Below are positions 55,542 through 64,000 of a DNA stretch of 64,000 nucleotides, in pieces; position 1 is the stretch's first letter; the number at the start of each line of letters is the position of its first letter. The stretch covers positions 7,838,001 to 7,902,000 of the forward strand of contig NZ_CP139247.1 in assembly GCF_034087045.1 (NCBI RefSeq), in the 5' to 3' direction. A model generated the notes under the pieces. That model had not been told where the DNA came from. It saw only the letters and a program-made list of their open reading frames with translations, and did not search any database. A program made the position numbers and the translations under genes. This DNA comes from Chitinophaga sancti (GTDB lineage: Bacteria > Bacteroidota > Bacteroidia > Chitinophagales > Chitinophagaceae).

Positions 55542-56129
55542 TTACAGACTTTTTAACGACTTTTTGATCAGTCCTTCTAAATCCTGCAATTGTGGTTCTG
55601 CTTTCAGTACCTTGTTTATAGCCTGTTCTGCTACATTACGGGCTATTCCCAACGTGACTAATGCATTTAACGCATCTTCCTGCATTGTATTGTTTACAGT
55701 AACAGATATTTGATGGCCAATGTCTTTTTGTTTTTTGATCTTATCTTTTAACTCAAGGATGACCCTTTGAGCTGTTTTAGCGCCGATTCCTTTAATGCTC
55801 TCCAACATCTTCGCATTTTCCATAGCGATAGCACGTTGAATATCTTCTGGTTGTAAGGAAGATAACATCATCCGGGCGGTGTTGGCACCAATGCCTGACA
55901 CGCTTATCAGCAACAGGAATATCTGGCGCTCCGCATCGTCGAAAAAGCCATATAATGTGTGGGCATCCTCTTTTATATGGAGATATGTCAGCAATTTACA
56001 ACCGTCCAGACCCTGTATGCGGGAGTACGTATTTAAACTGATCTGAACTTCATATCCTACCCCCTGAACATCTAAATGTACCATGGCAGGGGATTTATAG
56101 GACAGTTTTCCGTTTAGGTAAGCAATCAT
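55542..56129 (-). CDS. ruvA: Holliday junction branch-migration protein RuvA
   Basis: A 195-residue subunit that binds Holliday junctions as a tetramer and recruits RuvB. The OB fold is N-terminal (MIAYLNGKLSYKSPAMVHLDVQGVGYEVQI). Two helix-hairpin-helix motifs lie centrally (LISVSGIGANTARMMLSSL and LESIKGIGAKTAQRVILELKDK). The C-terminal domain III (about 145-195, EDALNALVTLGI...AEQAINKVL) contacts RuvB. Confidence 0.96.
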   Translation of the reverse strand: MIAYLNGKLSYKSPAMVHLDVQGVGYEVQISLNTYSRIQGLDGCKLLTYLHIKEDAHTLYGFFDDAERQIFLLLISVSGIGANTARMMLSSLQPEDIQRAIAMENAKMLESIKGIGAKTAQRVILELKDKIKKQKDIGHQISVTVNNTMQEDALNALVTLGIARNVAEQAINKVLKAEPQLQDLEGLIKKSLKSL

Positions 56130-56159
56130 ACAGGATTATTCAGGATTCTAATTTGTTGG

Positions 56160-56167
56160 CAAACCTA
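56160..56167 (-). promoter_or_regulatory. Putative -7 box for ruvA
   Basis: TAGGTTTG on the minus strand, 30 bp before the ruvA ATG. Confidence 0.5.
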
Positions 56168-56268
56168 AGGATTTTTGGGAAGATGGGAGACGGGTATTTT
56201 AGCTTATAAGTTACATTTCCAAATTCTTATGTATTTTTACGGCCTGTTAAAACATCTATTTTATTAAT

Positions 56269-57267
56269 ATGAACAAAATAACGGCCGCTATTACTGCGGT
56301 AGGTGGGTATGTACCGGATTACGTTCTCTCTAACAAAGAGCTGGAGAAGCTGGTTGATACTACTGATGAATGGATCATCACCCGTACAGGAATTACAGAA
56401 AGAAGAATTCTGAAAGGCGAGGGGAAAGGAACTTCTGAGTTATGCGTACCTGTAGCGCTGGAAATATGCCGTAAAAGGGGGATCACACCTGCTGATATTG
56501 ACCTCATTATTGTTGCTACTGTCACTCCCGACATGGTATTCCCTGCCACAGCGAATATCGTAGCCGACAAGATCGGTGCAAAGAATGCCTTCGGGTTCGA
56601 CATCGCTGCAGCCTGCTCCGGTTTCCTCTATGCACTGGATACAGGTGCCCGTTTCATAGAAAGTGGACGTTATAAGAAAGTAATGGTGATCGGTGCTGAC
56701 AAAATGAGTTCCATCATTGACTATACTGACCGTACTACCTGCATCATCTTTGGTGATGGCGGCGCTGGTGTGCTGCTGGAAGCTAACGAAGAAGGTTATG
56801 GCCTGATAGACAGCGTGCTGAAAAGCGATGGCCATGGCCGTGAATACCTGCACATGAAAGCAGGTGGTTCTGCTAAGCCTGCTTCTATCGAAACCGTTAC
56901 TAACCGCGAACACTATGTGTACCAGGAAGGTAAAATGGTATTCAAATATGCTGTAGCCAACATGGCAGACGCTGCTGCTGAAATCATGGATCGTAATAAC
57001 CTGACCTCCAATGATATTGCATGGCTGGTACCGCACCAGGCCAATAAGCGCATCATCGATGCTACTGCTCACCGCATGGGTTTGCCAGAAGAAAAAGTGA
57101 TGATGAATATTCAGCGTTATGGTAATACTACCGCAGGTACGTTGCCACTATGTCTCTGGGACTATGAGAAACAACTGAAGAAAGGAGATAACCTCGTATT
57201 AGCTGCATTTGGTGGTGGATTCACCTGGGGTGCAACCTATCTGAAGTGGGCGTACGATACTAAATAA
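56269..57267 (+). CDS. fabH: 3-oxoacyl-ACP synthase III
   Basis: A 332-residue condensing enzyme that starts fatty-acid elongation by joining acyl-CoA to malonyl-ACP. The active site is complete: Cys in [13 protein letters not shown], His in [13 protein letters not shown] and Asn in [12 protein letters not shown]. The N terminus has [19 protein letters not shown], also typical. It is not in a fab or plsX operon here. In iso-branched lipid producers it would use branched primers, which the sequence alone does not show. Confidence 0.96.
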   Translation: MNKITAAITAVGGYVPDYVLSNKELEKLVDTTDEWIITRTGITERRILKGEGKGTSELCVPVALEICRKRGITPADIDLIIVATVTPDMVFPATANIVADKIGAKNAFGFDIAAACSGFLYALDTGARFIESGRYKKVMVIGADKMSSIIDYTDRTTCIIFGDGGAGVLLEANEEGYGLIDSVLKSDGHGREYLHMKAGGSAKPASIETVTNREHYVYQEGKMVFKYAVANMADAAAEIMDRNNLTSNDIAWLVPHQANKRIIDATAHRMGLPEEKVMMNIQRYGNTTAGTLPLCLWDYEKQLKKGDNLVLAAFGGGFTWGATYLKWAYDTK

Positions 57268-57306
57268 TAAATTTCGATTTTAAAAGCCGGCCGCTGGCCA
57301 TTTTTC

Positions 57307-57358
57307 CCGCCGTTGATTGCTGATGCCATAGGTATTAACAGTCAACGGCGGTTATTTT
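57307..57358 (+). terminator. Terminator of fabH
   Basis: Arms ccgccgttga / tcaacggcgg enclose a 24-nt loop and are followed by T-rich sequence. Confidence 0.75.
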
Positions 57359-57373
57359 TTTAAAGCGTCATTT

Positions 57374-59224
57374 TTAACTAAATGAGGGCAGTGCATAAAT
57401 CAATTGCAGTTGCTCACCTGCTACATTTGCACAAATCTGCCCACCCATCTTATCAATAAAATCTTTACAGATTATAAACCGCATGGCCAGCTCCTCCCCT
57501 TCGCCCTGTACACTATACACCGCATCTTCGTAGGCAAACAAACCCGTAGCCTGCTGTGCCGTCAGTACTGTGGGGGCACTGATCACCATCACCTTCACCC
57601 TGTCTGCCTCCTGCATAGCCACTACTTTTATATCCCTTCCAAGCGTAGCAGCACCCTGCAATAAACTTCTGTGTACAAAGTGCAACATCTCACAATCTCC
57701 TGCTACCTGCAATCCTTCGGGAATATCTGTCAATACCCCGGTAAACATATCACTTAGATCACAAGGCGCCGGAGCATACACAAAACCGGATAATTGCGAC
57801 TTGATCCATCGGAGGATATTATCAAAAATTTCCAGCGTCTTTCTGCTGCTGTTCTCCGTATCCCGTATCAGTTGCTGTCGCAACAAAGGGTCTGCATCTC
57901 CATTTTTAAATAAAGCAGCCACCCTGATAATATTCTGTAGGGGCTCCCTGAAATCATGTGCTACTACAGAGATGAGCTTGTTTTTAAAATCATCCTGTAC
58001 CTGCAACTGCCTGTTCTTGTCGGAGATTTCCGCATTCATATTTGCCAGTAGTTCCTCCTGTTGCCGCAGGTACCGATAGCTGCGATAACGGGTAAATGTA
58101 AACCCACCCAATATCATTAATACCCCCAGCAGAAAAGCAATCAGTTTTCGTCTCGCTAACCTTTGTGTATTGGCCCTTGCCAGCTTTTCCGTTTGCACTT
58201 TATTACTGAGATGCCATTCATTGAGCTCCTGTTCTTTCAGAAAATAATCCAGGTAATTCACATGCCGGCTATCTTTCATCACCTCCTGTCTGTCAGTAAG
58301 GGTCCAGAGTTCATGCCCGTATTCTGCCATTTTAGGGGCATTGTGCACCTTAGCATAATAGCGGTAAATGCTGATCACCTGTGGTAACATAAGGTCAGTA
58401 TAACCGGCTATTTTGCCCAATGCATAGATCTTTTCTTTGTAAGGAATGACATCCAGCTGATACCCTGCATTGTAATAATGTTCAATGTGCTGCAAAATGT
58501 CGATCGCGACATAGATCAATCCATCTTTCTGCGCTTGTGTGGCCAGTGAATTGATCCATGCCACTGCTTTTGCCTGTTCGCCTTTCCTGAATAAATTATC
58601 CGCTTCGAATGCATGTATTAAATACAGATCCCTGGCACATCCGGCATAATGGCCGGCAATGTTTTTCGCCTGCCGGATTGCCCATTGCACTGAATCTCTG
58701 CGCGAGGAATCATTGTCGAACCGCGTTGCATAATTGATGAGCACCAGGCTATAAATAGAATCATATACCAGCTTTCTTCCTATATCCATGGCCTGATACA
58801 GGTATTGCTCTCCTGTTTCATTCATGCCTGCCAGGCTATGGAATACACTCATGTTCATAAGCACCTGGCAAACGTTGCTGTTATCATCCAGCTGCCTGTA
58901 ATACACCAGTGCTTTGCTTTCGTATTCAATGGCCTGCTTTATGTTGGCCTTGAGTGCATATGCAATACTGAGATTATTTAACGCATCCGCCACACCTTTC
59001 CGATAGTTCAATCTGTTCGCCAGATCCCTTGCCAGCACGGCATACCAGAAACAACTATCTGCATTGCTCAGGTGCCACTTCATACTCAGTTCATTCAATA
59101 CATCTGTGTATACCGTGCTATCCTCCTCCTTCACCAGTCGCTGGTGCAGTTGCTGTACGGCGCTCTTTTGAGCACATACCACCTGCGTGATAAGGAGCAA
59201 TATGACGATTAATTTTTTTAACAC
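57374..59224 (-). CDS. TPR-containing pseudo-histidine kinase
   Basis: A 616-residue paralogue of the upstream kinase. It has a signal peptide (KKLIVILLLITQVVCAQ, GTG start), TPR-like repeats (about 20-310), a membrane helix (LIAFLLGVLMILGGFTF, about 360), a coiled coil, and an H-box with the His kept (VVAHDFREPLQNII). The ATP-binding part is degraded: the N-box Asn is gone (FVHRSLLQGAA), no G1 DxGxG is present, and the G2 glycines are lost (GEGEELAMRFIICKDF). It should not bind ATP normally. Its start overlaps the upstream stop (GTGTTAA), so it is translationally coupled to an intact kinase. Confidence 0.85.
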   Translation of the reverse strand: MLKKLIVILLLITQVVCAQKSAVQQLHQRLVKEEDSTVYTDVLNELSMKWHLSNADSCFWYAVLARDLANRLNYRKGVADALNNLSIAYALKANIKQAIEYESKALVYYRQLDDNSNVCQVLMNMSVFHSLAGMNETGEQYLYQAMDIGRKLVYDSIYSLVLINYATRFDNDSSRRDSVQWAIRQAKNIAGHYAGCARDLYLIHAFEADNLFRKGEQAKAVAWINSLATQAQKDGLIYVAIDILQHIEHYYNAGYQLDVIPYKEKIYALGKIAGYTDLMLPQVISIYRYYAKVHNAPKMAEYGHELWTLTDRQEVMKDSRHVNYLDYFLKEQELNEWHLSNKVQTEKLARANTQRLARRKLIAFLLGVLMILGGFTFTRYRSYRYLRQQEELLANMNAEISDKNRQLQVQDDFKNKLISVVAHDFREPLQNIIRVAALFKNGDADPLLRQQLIRDTENSSRKTLEIFDNILRWIKSQLSGFVYAPAPCDLSDMFTGVLTDIPEGLQVAGDCEMLHFVHRSLLQGAATLGRDIKVVAMQEADRVKVMVISAPTVLTAQQATGLFAYEDAVYSVQGEGEELAMRFIICKDFIDKMGGQICANVAGEQLQLIYALPSFS

Positions 59225-61140
59225 GGTAATGTATATGAAAATGTACTTCCTTTATCCGAGCGGTTTTCTGCTTCGATCGTTCCACCCATTTTATCCATAA
59301 AATCCTTGCAGATGATCAGTGCTAATCCAGCACCTCCCCTGGATGGTTGCGTTCCTTTCTTTTCAGGGCGGTATTCAAATATCCGATCCAGCATTTCTGC
59401 TGCAATTCCTTTCCCCTCATCGGCGATGCTTACTGTCACCCAACCGTTACGGGTAGTAGCAGTAACGGCAATTGTACCTCTTGCCGGACTAAATTTAATC
59501 GCATTGTGCAACAAGTTTCGATGTACAAACTGCAACATCTCTTTATCTGCCAGTACCTGTATATCGGCAGGTACCTGTACTACCACCTGCAACTGCTTTT
59601 CCAGCATTTCTTCTTTCATAGCACCCATCGCTTGTTGGATCAGATCAGCTGGTGTACAGGGCAATGGCTGATACACAAAACCACTGAGCTGTGTCCGGAT
59701 CCAGCGAAGAATATTCTCAAAGATCTGCAAGGTATTGTCTGCATTATTTTCCAATCGCCTGAACAACGCAGCAGCTTCCTGTAGGGAGAAAGCGCCTTGT
59801 TGCAGATAAGCAGTAATTTCAATAATCTGAATCAATGGAGAACGAAAATCATGTGCAATGAGAGAGATCAGTTTATTCTTGAAATCATCATGGGTACGTA
59901 ACAGTGCATTTTTTTCACTGATCTGTTTATTCATTTCCCGCAGACGATCTGCATTCCTGCGGGAGCTGCGATGAGAGCGGTTGATATCCAGCAGCAACAA
60001 AACCAGCAGCACTAACAATACGATCAAACAAACAATAACGAGATACCGACTCCTTGCTTCCAGCGATTTTCTATCCAGTTGTTGCTGCTGAAAATCGTGT
60101 TGCAATTGTAGTTGTCGAAGTTGTTTTTCCTGCAGGTAATAATCCATGTAATCCTGTTCACCCTGCGAGCGGCTTTGTTCATATAGCTCTGTAATATCAG
60201 CCATCAGATCCGCATAATAATTTGCTGCTGCTGTCTGATGCCGCAGTTCATAATAGCGATAAAACTTTGCTACCACCGGCAATACTATTTCCCTGTAACC
60301 CCCTTCCAGCCCCAGCCTGATCACTTCTTTCTGATAGATCATGGAGTCTGCACTATGTCGTTGAATACTGTAATCTGCTAACTGTGCATAACCATAGAGC
60401 GCATGATAAAGAAATCCTTTTTTCAATGCTGCCCGCACCAGGTCCTGTACTTTAGACACGGCTAATGCAGTATCTCCTTTATCATAAATTTCATCAGCCT
60501 GAAGCAAGCCAGTATAAATGATCATACGGGTATGATCACCTTTCATAGCCAGCTGATAAGCATTGGCCAGGTATTGACTGGCCAGTGCCATATGTGGTGT
60601 ATCCTTGTGATAAATGAAAAAGTAATTCGCCATTACTGCAGACATCACACTATCATTACGCATGCGCATGGCCATGTTCAGCGCCTGTTTGATATAATCT
60701 TCGGCTTCTTTATGCTGGCCCTGATAATGCTGGTACACCCCAAGTTTAATATTTACGAGGGTCATACCAGTGCTATCTTTCAGTTCTTTGTAAAGTTTTA
60801 ATGCATCCAGGTAAAAACGAAAAGAGAGATAACTATTGTCACGATAGGAATAATATCCTCCCAATCCCCTGTATACTTCAGCTTCTCCCCACTTAAAGCC
60901 AATGCGCTTGGTTACGCCTCTGGCCATGGTCAGGTATTGAAAGCAGGTATCCAGCTGGCGATTCTGGTATTTCTGTGCAAGTGCGATTAATATGCGGGAA
61001 TAAACGACACTGTCTTTGGTGACAGGCAAGGCATTTTTTAGTTGCTGTATCTGGCCAAAAGACACTTCACAGCGGACAAGGAGTCCGACAGCCACTACTA
61101 CACTGTATAATAGTTTCCCTTTATAGTTCCCGGAGATCAA
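59218..61140 (-). CDS. TPR-containing sensor histidine kinase
   Basis: A 640-residue membrane kinase. It has an N-terminal signal (KGKLLYSVVVAVGLLVRC), about six TPR-like repeats (30-330, e.g. AEDYIKQALNMAMRMR), a membrane helix (YLVIVCLIVLLVLLVLLLL, about 375), a coiled coil, H-box LIAHDFRSPLIQII (phospho-acceptor His), and HATPase with N-box RNLLHNAIKFS, G1 DEGKGI and G2 GGAGLALIICKDF. All catalytic boxes are intact. No response regulator is encoded next to it. Gaps of 22 bp upstream and a 7-bp overlap downstream put it in a four-gene operon. Confidence 0.92.
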   Translation of the reverse strand: MISGNYKGKLLYSVVVAVGLLVRCEVSFGQIQQLKNALPVTKDSVVYSRILIALAQKYQNRQLDTCFQYLTMARGVTKRIGFKWGEAEVYRGLGGYYSYRDNSYLSFRFYLDALKLYKELKDSTGMTLVNIKLGVYQHYQGQHKEAEDYIKQALNMAMRMRNDSVMSAVMANYFFIYHKDTPHMALASQYLANAYQLAMKGDHTRMIIYTGLLQADEIYDKGDTALAVSKVQDLVRAALKKGFLYHALYGYAQLADYSIQRHSADSMIYQKEVIRLGLEGGYREIVLPVVAKFYRYYELRHQTAAANYYADLMADITELYEQSRSQGEQDYMDYYLQEKQLRQLQLQHDFQQQQLDRKSLEARSRYLVIVCLIVLLVLLVLLLLDINRSHRSSRRNADRLREMNKQISEKNALLRTHDDFKNKLISLIAHDFRSPLIQIIEITAYLQQGAFSLQEAAALFRRLENNADNTLQIFENILRWIRTQLSGFVYQPLPCTPADLIQQAMGAMKEEMLEKQLQVVVQVPADIQVLADKEMLQFVHRNLLHNAIKFSPARGTIAVTATTRNGWVTVSIADEGKGIAAEMLDRIFEYRPEKKGTQPSRGGAGLALIICKDFMDKMGGTIEAENRSDKGSTFSYTLPC

Positions 61141-61162
61141 ATGCCTTGTAGCTAAAAAGCTA

Positions 61163-61372
61163 TCACGATTTTATAAGGGACAGGTCTATGCCCATTTTTG
61201 TCAAAGCCTGCACACCTGTTGGGGTAATGTAAAAATGTTTATTGTCAGCACCATCCTTTGCAATCCATCCTTTTTCTATAAAGGCGGCTGCCAGCAATTC
61301 TCCCAGTTTACCCCCAATGTGCCCATAACAAAACTTTGCTGGCTTTGGCACATCGTTCGTTTCCTTTTTCAT
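61163..61372 (-). CDS. Stand-alone ArsR-like C-terminal domain protein
   Basis: A 69-residue protein that resembles the C-terminal portion of certain ArsR-family regulators (FCYGHIGGKLGELLAAAFIEKGWI ... FYITPTGVQALTKMGIDL), with CYxHxxGxLG retained. The DNA-binding N-terminal half is absent. It lies 11 bp after the Nudix-type regulator gene and 22 bp before the kinase gene, in a tight operon. It may be a ligand-sensing or dimerising partner; that role is inference. Confidence 0.65.
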   Translation of the reverse strand: MKKETNDVPKPAKFCYGHIGGKLGELLAAAFIEKGWIAKDGADNKHFYITPTGVQALTKMGIDLSLIKS

Positions 61373-61383
61373 ATTCTGCTGGT

Positions 61384-62079
61384 TTAGATTTCAAATACCA
61401 GTCCTCTCGTTTTTAGTTCTTCGTATTTCAGTTTATCAAACCGGTATAGGTGTGCACCTTTCTTGGAGGTGGTTTTGTCCTTTTCTTCCAGTTTTTCCAA
61501 TATATTCATGGAGAGGATTTTCTTCCTGAAGTTGCGTTTGTCCAGCTCATGCTGAAAGATCTCTTCATACAAGCTGCGTAGCTGTGACAAAGTAAATTTC
61601 TCCGGCAGCAGTTCAAAACCGATGGGATGAAAGTGCGCATTGTCACGCAGTTTTTTCATGGCATCGGCGATCATTTGCCTGTGGTCAAAGATCAGGTTAG
61701 GAATTTGATGCAGTTCCAGCCAGTGCGCACTATAGGTCTGTGAAGGAACATGCTCCTGCTCTGTAATGCGAATCAACGCATAGTAAGCCATCGAGATCAC
61801 TCTTGCACCTGAATCGCGCCCTACATCTCCATAACACCCTAATTGATCCATGTAAATATTTTCCAATCCCGTGGTTTGTTTCAATACGCGGGCAGCAGCA
61901 TCATCTACACTTTCATCATTCTGAAGAAAACCTCCCATCAGTGACCAGTCTCCCTGCATGGGATCTACTTTTCGCTGCATGATCAGTAATTTCAGCCTTC
62001 CATTTTCAAATCCAAAGATTATACAGTCTACTGCTACCAGGTGCTGAGGAACATTTGCATAAAATGATTGTGCACTCAT
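61384..62079 (-). CDS. NrtR-like Nudix-family transcription regulator
   Basis: A 231-residue protein with an N-terminal Nudix-like domain (about 15-140, LLIMQRKVDPMQGDWSLMGGFLQNDES) and a C-terminal winged helix (about 150-231, PEKFTLSQLRSLYEEIF...LDKRNFRKKIL). The Nudix box is degenerate: where REUxEE is expected it has RVLKQTTGL, so hydrolase activity is unlikely and the domain probably senses a ligand, as in NrtR and AraR of Bacteroides. It is the first gene of the signalling operon and may autoregulate it. Confidence 0.88.
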   Translation of the reverse strand: MSAQSFYANVPQHLVAVDCIIFGFENGRLKLLIMQRKVDPMQGDWSLMGGFLQNDESVDDAAARVLKQTTGLENIYMDQLGCYGDVGRDSGARVISMAYYALIRITEQEHVPSQTYSAHWLELHQIPNLIFDHRQMIADAMKKLRDNAHFHPIGFELLPEKFTLSQLRSLYEEIFQHELDKRNFRKKILSMNILEKLEEKDKTTSKKGAHLYRFDKLKYEELKTRGLVFEI

Positions 62080-62264
62080 TGAAAATTAATTGTCTGCGTG
62101 GTTGACGGCCCTCTTTTTATTGCAGCTGGCAAGACCGTGAAACCTGTTGTTTTTCATCTATTAGCTGCAAAGATGCTACATTTTCCTGCTACTTCCGGCA
62201 CCAGAAATAACTTTTACTAAAAAGACAGCCACGTGGATGCGCTGCCAATATTGAACTGATATAG

Positions 62265-62753
62265 CTATTTCTTCGCGTATTCGCTATAATCAGTACCCGG
62301 AATCTTCGTCACACCGACCTGTCGTAATAGTGTGACCAACTGGCCCCGGTGATAAGTAGCATGATTGAAAACGTGCATCAGTATTTCTATAACGGTTAAT
62401 TTACCATATTGTTTCTGGCTATTGTAATAAGCTACCGTATGGGGTAATTTTACGGGGTTGATCTGCTGCACCATTTCCAGCAATTGCCGGGATACAGTAA
62501 GCCACTCCTCACAAGCCGCCTCGAATGTACCCTGAAACTTAGGTGCCGGCTTCTGCGTCTGCTCCACTAATTCTATGCGTTGCTTCCACACACTTTCCGC
62601 ATCCCACACATGATACACCGTCTGGCGTATGCTGGGAAAACTACTCACAACTTCCTGATCCAGCTGCGCTTCCGTTAGCTTTTTCAGTACCAGCACCAGG
62701 CGCTGATTAGCCCAAAGGTGATAACCAGCCAGATTGAGTACGACTTCCTTCAA
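62265..62753 (-). CDS. DinB-family protein
   Basis: A 162-residue four-helix bundle protein. The metal-ligand histidines are visible in YHVWDAESVW (about residue 48) and in the C-terminal FNHATYHRGQLVTLLRQ (about 130-146). DinB/YfiT-type proteins are thiol-dependent transferases or of unknown function; the substrate is not predictable. It is divergent from a GNAT gene. Confidence 0.9.
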   Translation of the reverse strand: MKEVVLNLAGYHLWANQRLVLVLKKLTEAQLDQEVVSSFPSIRQTVYHVWDAESVWKQRIELVEQTQKPAPKFQGTFEAACEEWLTVSRQLLEMVQQINPVKLPHTVAYYNSQKQYGKLTVIEILMHVFNHATYHRGQLVTLLRQVGVTKIPGTDYSEYAKK

Positions 62754-62816
62754 TATTATTGAGTTTTTATTACCTTCAACAAAATACCGAAATTTTATAC
62801 AACAGTAAAAATATAT

Positions 62817-63269
62817 ATGACACCCATTACCATCAGGAACGTACGAATAGAGGATTGCCCACGCTTATTGGAACTGATCAGGGAACTGGCGGAATACGAG
62901 AAAGCAGCACATGAAGTGACCGTAACACTAGAACAGTTCACTGATGCCGGATTTGGCAAAAGCCCTGTCTGGAAAGCTTTTGCAGCTGTAGACGGAAATC
63001 TGATCATCGGGTTTGCCCTCTACTACATCCGCTATTCTACCTGGAAAGGTTGTCGTATGTACCTGGAAGACCTGCTGGTAACAGAAAGCTATAGGGGCAA
63101 GGGGATTGGTAAAATGCTGTTTGACAAGCTGTTGGAAGAAGCAAGGGCGCAAAATTACAACGGCATGGTTTGGCAGGTACTGGAATGGAATGAACCGGCT
63201 ATTAATTTTTATAAAAAATACGATGCCAGCTTCGATCCTGAGTGGTGGAATGCCAGCATCAGTTTCTAA
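62817..63269 (+). CDS. GNAT-family N-acetyltransferase
   Basis: A 150-residue acetyltransferase of the spermidine/diamine (SSAT) type: ITIRNVRIEDCPRLLELIRELAEYEKA, then motif A YLEDLLVTESYRGKGIGKMLFDKL (acetyl-CoA pyrophosphate loop R-G-K-G-I-G), then WQVLEWNEPAINFYKKYDA. The ending DPEWWNASISF is close to SSAT enzymes. Polyamine or related amine is the likely acceptor. Confidence 0.92.
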   Translation: MTPITIRNVRIEDCPRLLELIRELAEYEKAAHEVTVTLEQFTDAGFGKSPVWKAFAAVDGNLIIGFALYYIRYSTWKGCRMYLEDLLVTESYRGKGIGKMLFDKLLEEARAQNYNGMVWQVLEWNEPAINFYKKYDASFDPEWWNASISF

Positions 63270-63281
63270 TCATCTTTGATT

Positions 63282-64000
63282 ATGCTTTATAGATTCCACC
63301 ACCTGCGCGGTATTGCTACCAGGCAACTTTGCCAGGTGTTTAATGAAGCCTTTAGTGATTATGTCATTCCTATGCAACTGACGGTTTCGTTGTTGCAGCA
63401 GAAAATGGCAGGAGAAAGTATACAGCTGGATTGCTCGGCAGGTGCTTTTCAGGGGGATGATTTGTATGGGTTTATATTGCATGGGAGGGATGAAAGCCGT
63501 CCGGAAGTGTTGTACAATGGAGGCACAGGTGTGATCCCGCTGGCCCGTGGGCAGCATTTGGTACAGGAATTATATGAATATTTTATACCAAAATACCAGG
63601 AGCAGGGGGTGAAGGAGATCTTGCTGGAAGTGATAGGCAGTAATAAGAAAGCGATTAAAGCTTATGAAAATGCGGGATTTGAGCAGCAAAGGAATTTCTT
63701 GTGTTTTAAAGGAGAAATTCCGCTAAAAAAGAAAGAAACTAAAGGGATTATTATTCAAAAAAGCGTTTTGCCTTCGGAGGTCTTACTCGCTCCTTTTGCT
63801 GATCAGGTACCCAGCTGGTCGAATAGTATAGCGAGTGTAAGGAGGGAGCAACAACATACTACTACGTGGGTAGCAATTTTTGAAAATGAAATAGTAGGGT
63901 ATATCAGTGTATATCTTGCCAGCAGGCGGATAAGACAGATAGGAGTGCGAAAGGATATGCGGCGAAAAGGGATCGGAACGGCCTTAATGCAACAGGCTGC
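63282..64000 (+). CDS. Tandem double GNAT acetyltransferase, partial at right edge
   Basis: The reading frame (start MLYRFHHLRGIATRQLCQ, 12 bp after the preceding stop) runs off the window after 239 codons. It holds an N-terminal GNAT domain (about 1-145) whose acetyl-CoA loop is degenerate (VIPLARGQHLVQ, not RxxGxG). A second GNAT domain begins about 155 and has a good loop (IGVRKDMRRKGIGTALMQQA). It is probably cotranscribed with the single-domain GNAT gene. The first domain may have lost activity. Confidence 0.85.
   Translation, partial: MLYRFHHLRGIATRQLCQVFNEAFSDYVIPMQLTVSLLQQKMAGESIQLDCSAGAFQGDDLYGFILHGRDESRPEVLYNGGTGVIPLARGQHLVQELYEYFIPKYQEQGVKEILLEVIGSNKKAIKAYENAGFEQQRNFLCFKGEIPLKKKETKGIIIQKSVLPSEVLLAPFADQVPSWSNSIASVRREQQHTTTWVAIFENEIVGYISVYLASRRIRQIGVRKDMRRKGIGTALMQQA

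Noticed and set aside
1..64000. tRNA, rRNA or known riboswitch
   Set aside because: I read the intergenic stretches for cloverleaf and conserved RNA cores and found none; a covariance search could still find a short one.

Overview
The window comes from a Bacteroidota genome, most likely a Chitinophaga-like member of the Chitinophagaceae. The support is: type IX secretion (T9SS) genes (sprA, PorP/SprF, a PorE-like OmpA protein), three proteins with a gliding-motility type B C-terminal sorting domain, promoter boxes of the Bacteroidota form TAnnTTTG, almost no Shine-Dalgarno sequences, and the gene pair ruvA-sprA. No rRNA, tRNA or CRISPR array was seen.

Layout. 1-7 kb: a partial LOG-family enzyme, an 830-bp gene-free stretch with a 71-bp tandem repeat, a small outer-membrane barrel, and a coupled PorP/SprF plus giant SprB-like adhesin pair. 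7-13 kb: recG, a citrate synthase of strikingly mitochondrial type, an LptF/LptG permease and tgt, all on the minus strand. 13-19 kb: a glycosyltransferase, an orphan polyvalent-protein-type kinase fragment with a second overlapping reading frame, rsmG, an ECF sigma operon, a fibre-like surface protein and an unknown protein. 19-28 kb: housekeeping genes (M1 peptidase, rsmI, purS, pssA, pepP, pckA, folD, queE) with a possible small RNA between pckA and folD. 28-38 kb: PorE-like protein, P4-type phosphatase, dprA, guaB, an IS110-family insertion sequence with a candidate bridge RNA, lnt and an alpha/beta hydrolase. 38-44 kb: two tandem paralogous T9SS type B surface proteins, an SDR enzyme and a 48-residue gene. 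44-48 kb: a three-gene Cys-rich protein / TonB receptor / beta-propeller lipoprotein operon that looks like a metal-uptake module. 48-57 kb: sprA, ruvA, fabH. 57-62 kb: a compact four-gene signalling operon (Nudix-type regulator, stand-alone ArsR-like C-terminal domain, TPR histidine kinase, TPR pseudo-histidine kinase). The end holds DinB and GNAT genes.

How they work together. SprA is the T9SS outer-membrane translocon. The PorE-like protein resembles its peptidoglycan-linked accessory, and the PorP/SprF protein is of the kind needed for type B cargo. The SprB-like protein and the tandem pair at 38-43 kb are probable cargo. tgt and queE both belong to queuosine tRNA modification; lnt and LptF/G belong to envelope biogenesis.

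The most interesting candidates are the four-gene signalling operon with a degenerate kinase, the Cys-rich/TonB/propeller module, the IS110 element with its putative guide RNA, the overlapping frames in the polyvalent kinase gene, and the paired perfect hairpins between co-directional genes.
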